From the NCBI GenBank assembly GCA_964493505.1, contig CAZBNP010000001.1, positions 468,251 to 532,250 on the forward strand: DNA of 64,000 nucleotides. The letters are read 5' to 3'. The notes below the pieces were generated by a model. It worked only from the letters and a program-made list of their open reading frames with translations. It had not been told where the DNA came from and did no database searches. Of the stretch, positions 27,223-36,100 are shown piece after piece. How positions within the stretch are numbered: the stretch's first letter is position 1; each line of letters begins with the position of its first letter. This DNA is from Chryseosolibacter sp964493505 (lineage in GTDB: Bacteria; Bacteroidota; Bacteroidia; Cytophagales; Cyclobacteriaceae). A program made the translations under genes and the position numbers.

Positions 27223-27579
27223 CTATCCCTTCCGTACATAAATAGACTTGAGTGCCATCGCGCCAAAGCCGTCTACTTTACAGTCGATATTGTGATCTCC
27301 GTCAGTAAGTTTTATATTTTTTACTTTGGTGCCAGCCTTGATGGCTTTAGAGGCGCCCTTCACCGGCAAGTCTTTGATAAGTACAACGGTATCGCCGTCC
27401 TGTAGTATGTTGCCATTGGCGTCTTTTACGACTAAAGAATCCACATCTTCAACTGCCGTTGTCGATTCCGTGTTTTCTTCAGGGTTCCATTCGTGTCCAC
27501 ATTCGGGACACATCATAGACGTGCCGGTAGGATATCCAAACGGGGATTGGCAGTTGGGGCATTGGATCGATTCAGACAT
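27223..27579 (-). CDS. PhnA/YjdM-family zinc-ribbon protein
   Basis: A 118-residue protein starting at the ATG at 27579. An N-terminal zinc ribbon (CPNC and CPEC, residues ~7-27) is followed by an SH3-like PhnA domain (SLVVKDANGNILQDGDTVVL, then DLPVKGASKAIKAGTKVKNI). The family is often named alkylphosphonate utilisation protein, but no phosphonate genes are nearby and the true function is not known. The in-frame upstream part to 27684 is not protein-like. Confidence 0.9.
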   Translation of the reverse strand: MSESIQCPNCQSPFGYPTGTSMMCPECGHEWNPEENTESTTAVEDVDSLVVKDANGNILQDGDTVVLIKDLPVKGASKAIKAGTKVKNIKLTDGDHNIDCKVDGFGAMALKSIYVRKG

Positions 27580-27594
27580 GTGATTAATTTTTTG

Positions 27595-27623
27595 TAAAGA
27601 TAGCAAAGTGGGCGTACCTTCAA
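27595..27623 (-). promoter_or_regulatory. Promoter of the PhnA-family gene
   Basis: On the minus strand TTG (27621-27623), 18 bases, TATCTTTA (27595-27602), seven of eight to TAnnTTTG, 15 bases before the ATG at 27579. Confidence 0.5.
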
Positions 27624-27952
27624 TTGACCCCGGTTTAGGATGCCGCCGGCAGTTCGTCATGGAGAATGCCAATGAACAACGCAAAGATCTTTCAAAGTCC
27701 CCGCAGCTTCCTTCTTCTCCCCAAAAAACAAAGGCAAAGACCTTGAAAGGGAGTAGATTAAATTGGGTGTAATTTCCAGCGTGATTCCATAATGCTAAAC
27801 CTTACCACAAGTTTATAGAGCTATGAATTTTTGGTTTTCAGGCACGGAAATCTTCGTTTCCTCGTTAAAAAAGGATGATCGGCAAATTTTTTGTATATTA
27901 AATTTTACTAGTTTTGAAACACAAAATTCCTAATCCATAGAAATCACAGGAA
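27624..27952. other. Gene-free stretch, start of an AT-richer segment
   Basis: I see no gene in these 329 bases. From about 27770 the sequence is clearly richer in A and T than its surroundings. TAGTTTTG at 27909-27916 matches the -7 element and could drive the next gene, but the nearest TTTG upstream (27890-27893) is only 15 bases away, shorter than usual. Confidence 0.5.
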
Positions 27953-28159
27953 ATGGAAATACCAGAACAAATCAACCAACCCACGCTTGAGACGGAATAC
28001 AATGAAATCATGAAAGGGTTTCAGTATTCCACCGTTCCGGCACAGCCGGTTTCTCCTTGGATCAGAACAAACGATTTTATTGTTAAATTTTCTCTTTACT
28101 CTGAATTGCCAAATAGCATTGCTTCCACTGAAACCTCTGTTGATTTAACTGTTTGGTAA
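27953..28159 (+). CDS. Hypothetical protein, 68 residues
   Basis: A short ORF starting MEIPEQINQPTLETEYNEIM. I do not recognise it. It has no signal peptide or membrane segment. The middle (WIRTNDFIVKFSLYSELPN) could form two strands. It lies in an AT-rich stretch, has a -7-like element 37 bases upstream, and ends nine bases before the truncated protease gene. It may be a small partner or a remnant. Coding is likely but not certain. Confidence 0.5.
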   Translation: MEIPEQINQPTLETEYNEIMKGFQYSTVPAQPVSPWIRTNDFIVKFSLYSELPNSIASTETSVDLTVW

Positions 28160-28168
28160 GCATTCCCT

Positions 28169-28714
28169 ATGCCGAATTGGAAAGAGGTTTTAGAAGAGGT
28201 TCAGGTAGAAGTAAAAAGGGGCACACCGAACGCTCTCGACGTAATCCGGAGAAAATACCTTCTGGAAATACACAAGAGGACCGGCAGGAATGTCGTTGCC
28301 TATTATTCTGGATGGTTACAACGTGCCAGCGCCATTGATGTGATCGTCAACGACAAGGATAAGAATGCCTTCATGGTTAATATCCATAAGCTCGACAGAA
28401 AGAAAGGGCTTGACCTGATCCTTCATACACCGGGCGGCGATCTGGCTGCAACAGAGAGTATCGTGGACTACCTTCACCAAATGTTTGGTGATGATGTACG
28501 GGCGATTATTCCGCAAATATCCATGAGTGCCGGAACAATGATGGCGCTTTCGTGCCGTGAAATTATCATGGGCAAGCAGTCTAATTTGGGGCCAATTGAT
28601 CCGCAAATGGGCGGTGTGGCATGTCAGGCTGTTCTGGATGAATTTCAAAAGGCAAAAGACGATATTAAGGCTAACCCGCAGGCACGATGTTCCAATCGTG
28701 AAACTTGCCGGTAA
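28169..28714 (+). pseudogene. Clp-fold serine protease (SDH_sah type), truncated
   Basis: The 181-residue frame starts like the SDH-type Clp-fold serine proteinases: LDLILHTPGGDLAATESIVD, then IIPQISMSAGTMMALSCREI with the nucleophile region at Ser118/Ser120, and MGKQSNLGPIDPQMGG. The family is normally about 280 residues. Here similarity stops abruptly after KDDIKANPQ, and ten unrelated residues lead to a stop. No continuation of the protease is visible in the other plus frames, so this looks like a deletion, not a simple frameshift. The AT-rich context and the nearby broken tRNA copy suggest a decayed acquired segment. Confidence 0.65.
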
Positions 28715-28840
28715 ATCCGCGATGCATAGAATTATGCTTTCGCACCCTCTCATTGATTGGTTCGGTAGTGTGCCCAACATAAAATCTGTCCGCCGATTGG
28801 GAAAATAGAATATAGAAAGTAGCATCCATAAAATAAAAAA

Positions 28841-28870
28841 AAACCTCAGCTGAATGCCGAGGTTTCTTTT
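28841..28870 (+). terminator. Rho-independent terminator after the truncated protease gene
   Basis: AAACCTC (28841-28847) pairs with GAGGTTT (28859-28865), followed by CTTTT. A run of A precedes the left arm, so it may also work for minus-strand transcripts from the tRNA. Confidence 0.75.
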
Positions 28871-28875
28871 CCGTG

Positions 28876-28936
28876 TGGAAGCTGAGGCTTCGAACCCCGA
28901 CCCTCCCGGCTAGTTAGCCGGGATGCTCTGAACCAC
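28876..28936 (-). pseudogene. Partial, broken copy of the adjacent tRNA-Val
   Basis: On the minus strand this stretch repeats the neighbouring tRNA from the D loop to the 3' end: GGTTCAGAGCAT, GGGTCGGGGTTCGAA and CTCAGCTTCCA all match closely. The 5' acceptor strand and the first part of the D arm are absent. The anticodon arm is replaced by a near-perfect palindrome, CCCGGCTAACTAGCCGGG, which cannot form a normal 7-base loop. It cannot be a working tRNA. Confidence 0.75.
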
Positions 28937-28938
28937 TG

Positions 28939-29013
28939 TGGGAGCTGAGGGGTTCGAACCCCCGACCCTCTGCTTGTAAGGCAGATGCTCTGAACCAGCT
29001 GAGCTAAGCTCCC
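28939..29013 (-). tRNA. tRNA-Val (anticodon TAC)
   Basis: Cloverleaf on the minus strand: acceptor GGGAGCT with AGCTCCC, D arm GCTCAGCTGGTTCAGAGC, anticodon stem TCTGC/GCAGA with loop CTTACAA (anticodon TAC), T arm with GGTTCGAAC, discriminator A. CCA is not encoded. Confidence 0.95.
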
Positions 29014-29399
29014 GTTGCACCGCGACAGTTAACACTGCCGCCCGTCCCAAACTGCCATTAGCAGCTTTTAGGGACGCAAATTTATAAGAGTTTTCGGTTT
29101 CTTCAAAAAAACCTTTTGCCTGTAACCACTAAATCTTTGAATTGCCCCGCAGAACTTTCTGCACTGGATTTCTGCCGCCTTCTAAGCCCCCTTAATCCTG
29201 TTAATTCCTGCGAATCCTGTTATCTTTGCCCCATACTTAATGCTGCTTTGTGAAAGTCCGTGGAACAGTTTTTTCCTTAAGCTGAGGGACGCTACGGATT
29301 CCCAGGCACCGATTATTGGCCATCTGTCTTGTATTACCCGGGAATTTCTGACTCCCGATCGTGGAAGCCGATAATGTTCATTAACATCTGAAGTGGTTT
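29014..29399 (+). promoter_or_regulatory. Leader and promoter region of otsAB
   Basis: There is no gene in these 386 bases. TATCTTTG at 29221-29228 is a full TAnnTTTG match. No clear -33 TTG is seen. If used, it leaves a leader of about 165 bases before the otsAB ATG. Just upstream (29193-29222) three near-copies of AATCCTGTTA follow each other. Confidence 0.45.
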
Positions 29400-31607
29400 A
29401 TGGAAAATAGAACAAAGAGGCGCCTTGTCGTGGTTTCCAACAGACTTCCCTTCCAATTGATTGAGAAGAAGAAGGCTATCTCCATGAAAGAAAGCGATGG
29501 CGGGCTCGTAAGCGCACTCAAAAGTTACTTTGAGGGCGAAGAAAACCGGGATGCATTTTCTTCAATACTTTGGATTGGCTCGGCGGACTTTCCACAAGCG
29601 CGCTGGGAAAAATATCAGGAGAACCCTACGACCGCGACGTCCTTTGACGTAGCGCCGATCTTTATCGAAACCAGGATCTACAACAGGTTCTACAATGGTT
29701 TCTGTAATGCCACCATCTGGCCCCTGTTTCACTACTTCCCTTCTCTCGTGGAGTTCGATGTCGAAACTTTTCAAAGTTATGAATACGTCAACAACCTGTT
29801 TGCAGAGAAGCTACTGACGATCCTTAAAGACGATGATATCCTGTGGGTTCATGACTATCAGCTCATGCAACTTCCCGGGCTGATACGCGAAAAGATGCCA
29901 CGGCTTACCATTGGATTCTTTTTGCATATCCCATTCCCTTCTTTCGAGGTCTTCAGGCTCCTTCATACGTCGTGGAAGGAAAAGATCATCAGCGGTTTGC
30001 TTGGTGCTGACCTCATCGGTTTTCATACGCATGAATATGTTCAGCATTTCCTGAAGACAGTGCAAATGGTTCGCGGCTACGACCATCAGTATCGCATCAT
30101 ACTCATGGCTGATAAAATGGTTAAGGCGGAGATGTTTCCGCTTGGCATCGACTATGACAAATTTCACGGAGCTGACGTGAGACCAAAGGTCATCACCCAA
30201 AAACAGAAAATACTCAATAACTTTTCTGGTAAGAAAATCATCTTCTCAGTCGATCGCCTCGACTATACGAAAGGGGTTACGCACAGACTTTCAGGATTTG
30301 AGCAATTTCTTGACGACCATCCTGAGTGGAGGGGGAAGGTTGTGTTCATACTCGTTATCGTTCCGTCGCGTCAGATCATTTCAAAATACAATGAGCGAAA
30401 GAAGATGATCGAGGAACGCGTTGGCAGGATAAATGGAAAATATTCGTCGCTCGAATGGCAACCGATCATATATCGCTATAGTCATCTCTCTTTCGACGAA
30501 CTGTGCGCGATGTATCAGGCGGCTGATGTCGGTCTCATTACGCCTATACGCGATGGGATGAACCTCGTCGCGAAGGAATACGTGGCCAGTCAGCATGAGA
30601 GGGGTGTGCTTATCCTGAGTGAACTCGCGGGCGCGGCCAATGAAATGGGGGAAGCGATTCTGGTCAACCCGATGGATAAAAAGGAAATGGGCGAGGCAAT
30701 TCACCAGGCGCTGACGATGGACCCTGAGGAGCAGAAACAAAAGATGGAACGCCTGCATAAACGCCTTCGTGAATATTCTGTTTCACATTGGGTAGTTGAT
30801 TTTCTCAAACAATTGGAAGAGATCAAGGAATATCAGATCTCTCAGCGGACAAAACATATAAGCGAGCCTATCCTTGCTGACATTGTGCACAGCTATCGGA
30901 AGGCGTCGCGACGCCACCTGTTTCTCGACTACGACGGGACGTTGGTACCGTTCTCGAAGCATCCCAAACTGGCTGTTCCGAACGAGGAGCTCATTGGATT
31001 GTTAAGACGGATTGCGGAGGATGACCGCACCCATGTCACAATTATAAGCGGACGAGACAGCCATACTCTTGAAGAGTGGTTTGATGACCTCCCGATAAAT
31101 CTGGTGGCTGAACACGGTGCATCGATCCGGCGAAAGAACGGGAAGTGGATGCATCATCGTCAGATAGATCAGTCGTGGAAGCCGGTGATACGACCTCCTA
31201 TGGAGCTGTATACGCAACGCAGTCCGGGGTCGTTTGTTGAGGAGAAGACTCATACCCTGGCATGGCATTATAGAAACGTGCTTCCCGAGCTGGGTTTTAT
31301 CCGCTCGCGCGAGCTCCTCGACAACCTGCATCACCTCGTTCGTAATACACCTTTGCAGATAATTGATGGCAACAAGGTTATTGAAGTGCGTATTTCGGGA
31401 GTGGATAAAGGGTCGGTAGCCAGCAAGCTGCTTGGCGACAGCCACTATGACTTTGTTATGGCAGTAGGTGATGACAAGACAGATGAGGATATGTTTAAGG
31501 CGTTGGCGGATGCAGCTGTGACTATCAAGATCGGGCCGGGAAATACGGCTGCGCAATACAACCTGTCTAATCAAAAAGAAGTGATTCGTTTACTTAATCA
31601 ACTATAG
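29400..31607 (+). CDS. otsAB: Bifunctional trehalose-6-phosphate synthase/phosphatase
   Basis: A 735-residue fusion. The N-terminal GT20 synthase (about 1-470) begins RLVVVSNRLPF and has WVHDYQLMQLPGLIR, GFFLHIPFPSFEVFR, FSVDRLDYTKGV and RDGMNLVAKEYVA. The C-terminal HAD-type phosphatase (about 495-735) has FLDYDGTLVPF, TIISGRDSHTLEEW and AVGDDKTDEDMF. It makes trehalose from UDP-glucose and glucose-6-phosphate via trehalose-6-phosphate, as an osmoprotectant. Such fusions are known in Bacteroidota. A GH15 gene follows five bases after the stop. Confidence 0.95.
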   Translation: MENRTKRRLVVVSNRLPFQLIEKKKAISMKESDGGLVSALKSYFEGEENRDAFSSILWIGSADFPQARWEKYQENPTTATSFDVAPIFIETRIYNRFYNGFCNATIWPLFHYFPSLVEFDVETFQSYEYVNNLFAEKLLTILKDDDILWVHDYQLMQLPGLIREKMPRLTIGFFLHIPFPSFEVFRLLHTSWKEKIISGLLGADLIGFHTHEYVQHFLKTVQMVRGYDHQYRIILMADKMVKAEMFPLGIDYDKFHGADVRPKVITQKQKILNNFSGKKIIFSVDRLDYTKGVTHRLSGFEQFLDDHPEWRGKVVFILVIVPSRQIISKYNERKKMIEERVGRINGKYSSLEWQPIIYRYSHLSFDELCAMYQAADVGLITPIRDGMNLVAKEYVASQHERGVLILSELAGAANEMGEAILVNPMDKKEMGEAIHQALTMDPEEQKQKMERLHKRLREYSVSHWVVDFLKQLEEIKEYQISQRTKHISEPILADIVHSYRKASRRHLFLDYDGTLVPFSKHPKLAVPNEELIGLLRRIAEDDRTHVTIISGRDSHTLEEWFDDLPINLVAEHGASIRRKNGKWMHHRQIDQSWKPVIRPPMELYTQRSPGSFVEEKTHTLAWHYRNVLPELGFIRSRELLDNLHHLVRNTPLQIIDGNKVIEVRISGVDKGSVASKLLGDSHYDFVMAVGDDKTDEDMFKALADAAVTIKIGPGNTAAQYNLSNQKEVIRLLNQL

Positions 31608-31612
31608 AATAT

Positions 31613-33388
31613 TTGGCTATCCATCACTACAACATGGGCATCGTAGGCAATTGCTCCTACATTGCTTATATCGACACACATGCGTCCGTAAAATGGATGT
31701 GCATGCCTCGCTTCGACAGTTCATTCCTCTTCGGCTCCCTTCTCGACGAAGAAAAAGGGGGAGAGTTTTCCATTATGCCTTCGGGTAGTTATCAGTCGAA
31801 GCAATACTACATCCCAAATACCAACGTACTGGCTACTGAATTCACCTCACCCACCGGGCGATTTAGAGTCCTCGACTGTGCCCCGAGGTTTCTTCAGTAC
31901 GAACGACTTTTCAAGCCGCTAATGCTTGTGCGGAAGATCGAGCTTCTGGAGGGCAATCCCGTTATCACTGTCAAATGCAGACCGGTAGGCGATTACGGTG
32001 AAATGCAGTCAGAAACAGTGGTGGGCAGCAATCACCTTCGGTTTTTGCACTACGATAGCCACGTTCGGTTGACTACCAACGTATCGCTATCTTATATTCT
32101 CGAAACCCAGGCATTTGTTCTCAACGAGAATTTGTACCTCGTGTTCACGTACGGCGATCCCCTGGAGGCTCCGCTCAAGGCCACAGCCGAAGACTTTATT
32201 AACAAGACGGTGCGCTACTGGCATACCTGGATAAAGAGCACCTATGCGCCTGAAATGTATCAGACCGAGATCATCCGGTCAGCATTGGTGTTGAAACTCC
32301 ATCAATACGAAGACACGGGAGGAATTATAGCGTCGGGTACGACAAGTCTGCCTGAACACGATGGGAGCTCTCGCACCTGGGACTACCGTTATTGCTGGTT
32401 TCGTGACTCGTATTATACGCTCAAGGCATTCAACGAGATGGGACATTTCGATGAGTTGGAAGGCTATTTCAACTACATTCAGAATATCCTGATGCGCGAA
32501 TCCGACCGCATGCAGCCATTGTACACGATCACGGGCTCAAAGGATCTCGAAGAAATACATTTGCCCCTTAGTGGGTATCTGGGAAATCAGCCGGTGCGCC
32601 TCGGCAATGGAGCGTATAGTCAGATACAGAATGATGTCTATGGCCAGGTGCTGGTAGGCCTCCTGCCCCTTTATATTGACAAACGCCTTACGTTCAATCA
32701 ACGGACTTACTATAAGCCGCTCGCCGATCGTTTGCTTATGTGGATCGAGAAAACGCTCGACGAACCGGATGCTGGCTTGTGGGAATTTCGAAATGTAAAG
32801 CAGGTACATACTTACACTATGCTCTTTCACTGGGCGGGGAGTAAGGCGGCGGCGAAGATCGGCGCTATCATGGACGACCAGGATTTAGTGGATCGCGCCA
32901 GGAAACTGGAGAGCCTCGCCGCGGCAAATATTGAGAAGACGTATGATCCGGAGCGGAAAGTATATACTCAGGCGATCGGCGCGGACCACCTGGACGCGAG
33001 TACGCTGAAGCTGATCACGATGAATTACCTCGATCCCACCAGTGAACGGGCGCGCGATCACCTCAAGGCGTTGGAAAAGCTATTGAGGACGGAGCAGGGG
33101 TTGTTCTACCGGTATGTTCACCAGGACGATTTTGGAAAACCCGAGGCAACGTTTCTTGTCTGTGCTTTCTGGTATGTCGATGCCCTTGCCTGTGTCGGAA
33201 GAGTGGAAGATGCTAAAAACGCGCTTGACAACATTATCAAATATGCCAACCACCTCGGTATCTTCAGCGAAGATGTTGGTCTTGATGGATCACAATGGGG
33301 GAACTATCCGCAGACGTACAGCCATGTGGGTCTGATCAATGCTGCGTTCCGCATTTATAAGAAACTCGACTTGCCTAATTTCAAATAG
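31613..33388 (+). CDS. Glycoside hydrolase family 15 protein (glucoamylase/trehalase type)
   Basis: A 591-residue GH15 protein with N-terminal beta-sandwich (VGNCSYIAYIDTHASVKWMC, then PRFDSSFLFGSLLDEEKGGE) and C-terminal alpha/alpha barrel. Motifs are SRTWDYRYCWFRDSYYTLKA and, near the end, FSEDVGLDGSQWGNYPQTYS followed by HVGLINAA, which includes the expected base Glu. It has no signal peptide, so it is cytoplasmic. Next to otsAB it may be a trehalase or act on another alpha-glucan. The start is a TTG at 31613, which matches the usual family N terminus; the next ATG is at 31634. Confidence 0.88.
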   Translation: MAIHHYNMGIVGNCSYIAYIDTHASVKWMCMPRFDSSFLFGSLLDEEKGGEFSIMPSGSYQSKQYYIPNTNVLATEFTSPTGRFRVLDCAPRFLQYERLFKPLMLVRKIELLEGNPVITVKCRPVGDYGEMQSETVVGSNHLRFLHYDSHVRLTTNVSLSYILETQAFVLNENLYLVFTYGDPLEAPLKATAEDFINKTVRYWHTWIKSTYAPEMYQTEIIRSALVLKLHQYEDTGGIIASGTTSLPEHDGSSRTWDYRYCWFRDSYYTLKAFNEMGHFDELEGYFNYIQNILMRESDRMQPLYTITGSKDLEEIHLPLSGYLGNQPVRLGNGAYSQIQNDVYGQVLVGLLPLYIDKRLTFNQRTYYKPLADRLLMWIEKTLDEPDAGLWEFRNVKQVHTYTMLFHWAGSKAAAKIGAIMDDQDLVDRARKLESLAAANIEKTYDPERKVYTQAIGADHLDASTLKLITMNYLDPTSERARDHLKALEKLLRTEQGLFYRYVHQDDFGKPEATFLVCAFWYVDALACVGRVEDAKNALDNIIKYANHLGIFSEDVGLDGSQWGNYPQTYSHVGLINAAFRIYKKLDLPNFK

Positions 33389-33399
33389 CCTGCGTGGTT

Positions 33400-34170
33400 T
33401 TAGATGGGTGACGGGCTGATGCTCGTCCAGCCGCCATCAATTATAATTGTCTGACCAGTAATGTGGTCGGCCGCCGGTGACACAAGAAAGCAGGCAGCTT
33501 GTGCAATGTCGTCAGTTGTCGCCGCTCTGCCGATAGGCGTGAGACGCGCCCAGATTTCCTCATAGTCCTTTTCGGATGTCGTTCGTTCGGTCAGTGTCGC
33601 CCCCGGTGCCAGTGCGTTTACATTGATTTTATACTGCGACAATTCGATCACAAGATTCTTTGCCAGCATTTGTAAAGCGGCTTTGGTCATACCGTATGCA
33701 GCGAGGTTCTTGTGTGCCTGCACGCCTGTAACAGACGACATGAAAAGGATTTTCCCTCCGCCTCCCTGTTCTTTCATCTGCCGGGCAGCGGCTTGCGCCA
33801 GAAAGAATGATCCGCCGAGATTTACGCTCAGTACCTGCTTAAAGTCATCGACGGTGTAGTTGAGGAAGTCGCCGAACAGGGTTATCCCCGCATTGGCAAT
33901 CGCTATGTCGAGCTGGCCGAAGCGACTGACCGATTCCGTCACCAGGTAGTCCAGGAAGTTTGCATCGGAAACATCGCCGGCGACTGGAATGCAAACCCCT
34001 TTTGTTTCAGTGCTTACTTTGCGGGCAGCCTCGGCTGCAAGTGCCTGCTCCACATCGTTAAGTATTACGCGCGCGCCCTGGGCGGCGAGTTGTTTACAGA
34101 TATCGAGGCCTATACCCTGGCCGGCACCGGTCACCACGGCTACCTTGTTGTGAAATTGTTTATTGATCAC
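33400..34170 (-). CDS. Short-chain dehydrogenase/reductase
   Basis: A 256-residue classical SDR: cofactor motif TGAGQGIG, NAG (AIANAGI), catalytic Ser in MSSVTGVQ, and YGMTK with the Tyr and Lys. The C terminus (GQTIIIDGGWTS) is typical. It follows an IlvD/Edd-type dehydratase on the same strand with 68 bases between. A joint role in oxidation and dehydration of a sugar or sugar acid is likely. The substrate cannot be read from the sequence. The annotation as a 3-oxoacyl-ACP reductase would be a generic alternative. Confidence 0.9.
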   Translation of the reverse strand: MINKQFHNKVAVVTGAGQGIGLDICKQLAAQGARVILNDVEQALAAEAARKVSTETKGVCIPVAGDVSDANFLDYLVTESVSRFGQLDIAIANAGITLFGDFLNYTVDDFKQVLSVNLGGSFFLAQAAARQMKEQGGGGKILFMSSVTGVQAHKNLAAYGMTKAALQMLAKNLVIELSQYKINVNALAPGATLTERTTSEKDYEEIWARLTPIGRAATTDDIAQAACFLVSPAADHITGQTIIIDGGWTSISPSPI

Positions 34171-34238
34171 GGCAGTCTTTTAAGTTCACGAGTACAACAG
34201 AATTTTCCGATTGGCTTAACCGTGCTCTCCTGCGTATG

Positions 34239-35951
34239 TCAATGAGAATCTCTTGTAACTTCAGCACCCGAACCTCCTCTCAGGAAGTCCATGTCGGCGC
34301 CGAGGTGGGCTTGCTGAACATGCTTCTGGTACAGGTGTACGTAGCCCCGGTTTTCAAATTTCACTCTCGAAGGTTTCCACTCTTCCTTCCTGCGGGTCAG
34401 TTCATCTTCGCTGACATGAAGCGTGAGCGTTCGGTTTGGAACATCGAGTGAGATTTCGTCGCCTTGTTTGATGACTGCGAAATTTCCACCGAGAGCTGCT
34501 TCAGGGCTTACGTGCAGGATCACTGTACCGAAAGCAGTACCGCTCATTCGGCCGTCTGAGATGCGTATCATATCCGTTACGCCCTTTGCCAGCAGCTTTG
34601 CGGGAACGCCCATGTTCCCCACTTCCGGCATGCCAGGGTAGCCTTTGGGCCCTACGTTCTTCAGTACGAGAATGCTGTTTTCGTCACAATCGAGATCGGG
34701 ATCGTCGATGCGTGCTTTGTAGTCTTCGATATCTTCAAACACGACGGCTTGGCCACGGTGAACCATCAGTTTTTCGGTTGCCGCGGAGGGTTTGATTACG
34801 GCGCCATTTTCCGCGAGGTTTCCACGCAGGATAGCGACACCGGAGAGTTTATTGAAGGGTGTATCGATTGAAGATATGATGTCACGGCTATAGCAGGTCT
34901 GGTTCTCCGAATTCTCGCCAACGGTACGGCCATTGGCAGTGATGCAGTCGCGGTGAAGGAATTCCTTCAGCTCCTGCTGGACCACCGGTAGGCCCCCGGC
35001 GTAGTAGAGATCTTCCACAAAGTATTTCCCGGAAGGCTGAAGGTTGGCGATCAGCGGTACTTTGTTCGATAGCGTGTCGAAATCGTCGAGTGTAAGGTCA
35101 ACGCCGATGCGTCCGGCAATCGCGAGGAGGTGGATGATGAAGTTGGTTGAACCACCGATCGCCGCGTTAACCACGATCGCATTCTCAAACGCCTGTCGCG
35201 TGAGAATATCGGAGAGCAAGAGGCCCTCTTTCACCATCTCCACTATGCGTGATCCGGAAAGTTGTGCCAGCACTTTTCGGCGCGCGTCTGCCGCCGGGAT
35301 AGCCGCGTTCTGAGGCAGGGAAAGGCCAAGTGATTCGACCATCACCGCCATCGTGGCGGCAGTTCCCATCACGGCACAATGCCCGCGACTGCGGCACATA
35401 CTGGCCTCGGCAAGCAGAAGATCGTCAAGTCCCATGGTGCCGCCGCGAACAGCTTCGCTAAAACGCCAGATGTCGCTCGTACCAATATCGCGACCCTGGA
35501 ATTTTCCGGTGAGCATCGGTCCTCCTGAAACTACAATCGTGGGAATGTTGACGCTGCACGCGCCCATCACCAGGGAAGGTGTGGTCTTGTCGCAGCCGCA
35601 CATCAGCACAATCCCGTCGACAGGGTTTGCTCTGATCGACTCTTCAACGTCCATGCTCGCGAGGTTACGGTAGAGCATCGCCGTGGGTTTGATCAGCGTC
35701 TCTCCGAGCGACATAACCGGAAATTCGACCGGGAAGCCGCCGGCCTCCGAAACACCGCGCTTGATGGATTCGGCTAACTCGCGGAAATGAGCATTGCACG
35801 GAGTGAGCTCGGACCACGTGTTGCAGATACCGATAACCGGACGGCCGTCGAATTCATGTGATGGAACTCCCTGGTTCTTCATCCATGCTCTGTAGATGAA
35901 GCCGTCTTTCCCTTTCTTGCCAAACCAGTTTTGGCTGCGATTTTTTGCCAT
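34239..35951 (-). CDS. IlvD/Edd-family dehydratase, sugar-acid type
   Basis: A 570-residue dehydratase with Fe-S cysteines in VIGICNTWSEL, LMCGCDKTTPS and further on in NENQTCYSRD. The phrases SGGPMLTGKFQGRDIGTSD and FPVEFPVMSLGETLIKPTAM are closer to arabonate/xylonate-type sugar-acid dehydratases than to IlvD of branched-chain amino-acid synthesis. No other ilv genes are near and an SDR follows, which also favours sugar-acid metabolism. IlvD activity is not excluded. It starts at the ATG at 35951; 150 bases without a gene lie upstream. Confidence 0.85.
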   Translation of the reverse strand: MAKNRSQNWFGKKGKDGFIYRAWMKNQGVPSHEFDGRPVIGICNTWSELTPCNAHFRELAESIKRGVSEAGGFPVEFPVMSLGETLIKPTAMLYRNLASMDVEESIRANPVDGIVLMCGCDKTTPSLVMGACSVNIPTIVVSGGPMLTGKFQGRDIGTSDIWRFSEAVRGGTMGLDDLLLAEASMCRSRGHCAVMGTAATMAVMVESLGLSLPQNAAIPAADARRKVLAQLSGSRIVEMVKEGLLLSDILTRQAFENAIVVNAAIGGSTNFIIHLLAIAGRIGVDLTLDDFDTLSNKVPLIANLQPSGKYFVEDLYYAGGLPVVQQELKEFLHRDCITANGRTVGENSENQTCYSRDIISSIDTPFNKLSGVAILRGNLAENGAVIKPSAATEKLMVHRGQAVVFEDIEDYKARIDDPDLDCDENSILVLKNVGPKGYPGMPEVGNMGVPAKLLAKGVTDMIRISDGRMSGTAFGTVILHVSPEAALGGNFAVIKQGDEISLDVPNRTLTLHVSEDELTRRKEEWKPSRVKFENRGYVHLYQKHVQQAHLGADMDFLRGGSGAEVTRDSH

Positions 35952-36100
35952 GTTTATAAGGTGTGCTGTAATTTAACTGTACATGCGGAATTTCGGCACG
36001 GGCGGTGCAAAAAAATCAAAACTGACGAACAATATTCTTTTCTTTTAGAGATCTTGTCCGACGAAAATAGGACAAAATCGCTTATCTCCCTACATCTTGC

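Noticed and set aside
28557..28808. 83-residue plus-frame ORF as the displaced C terminus of the truncated protease
   Set aside because: Its tail (KLAGKSAMHRIMLSHPLIDW) shows no similarity that I recognise to the C-terminal part of SDH-type proteases, so I do not call a frameshift.
28876..28936. Second functional tRNA next to tRNA-Val(TAC)
   Set aside because: The 5' acceptor strand is missing and the anticodon arm cannot form a 7-base loop.
34239..35951. Firm call as IlvD of branched-chain amino-acid synthesis
   Set aside because: Motifs and the SDR neighbour fit sugar-acid dehydratases better and no ilv or leu genes are near.
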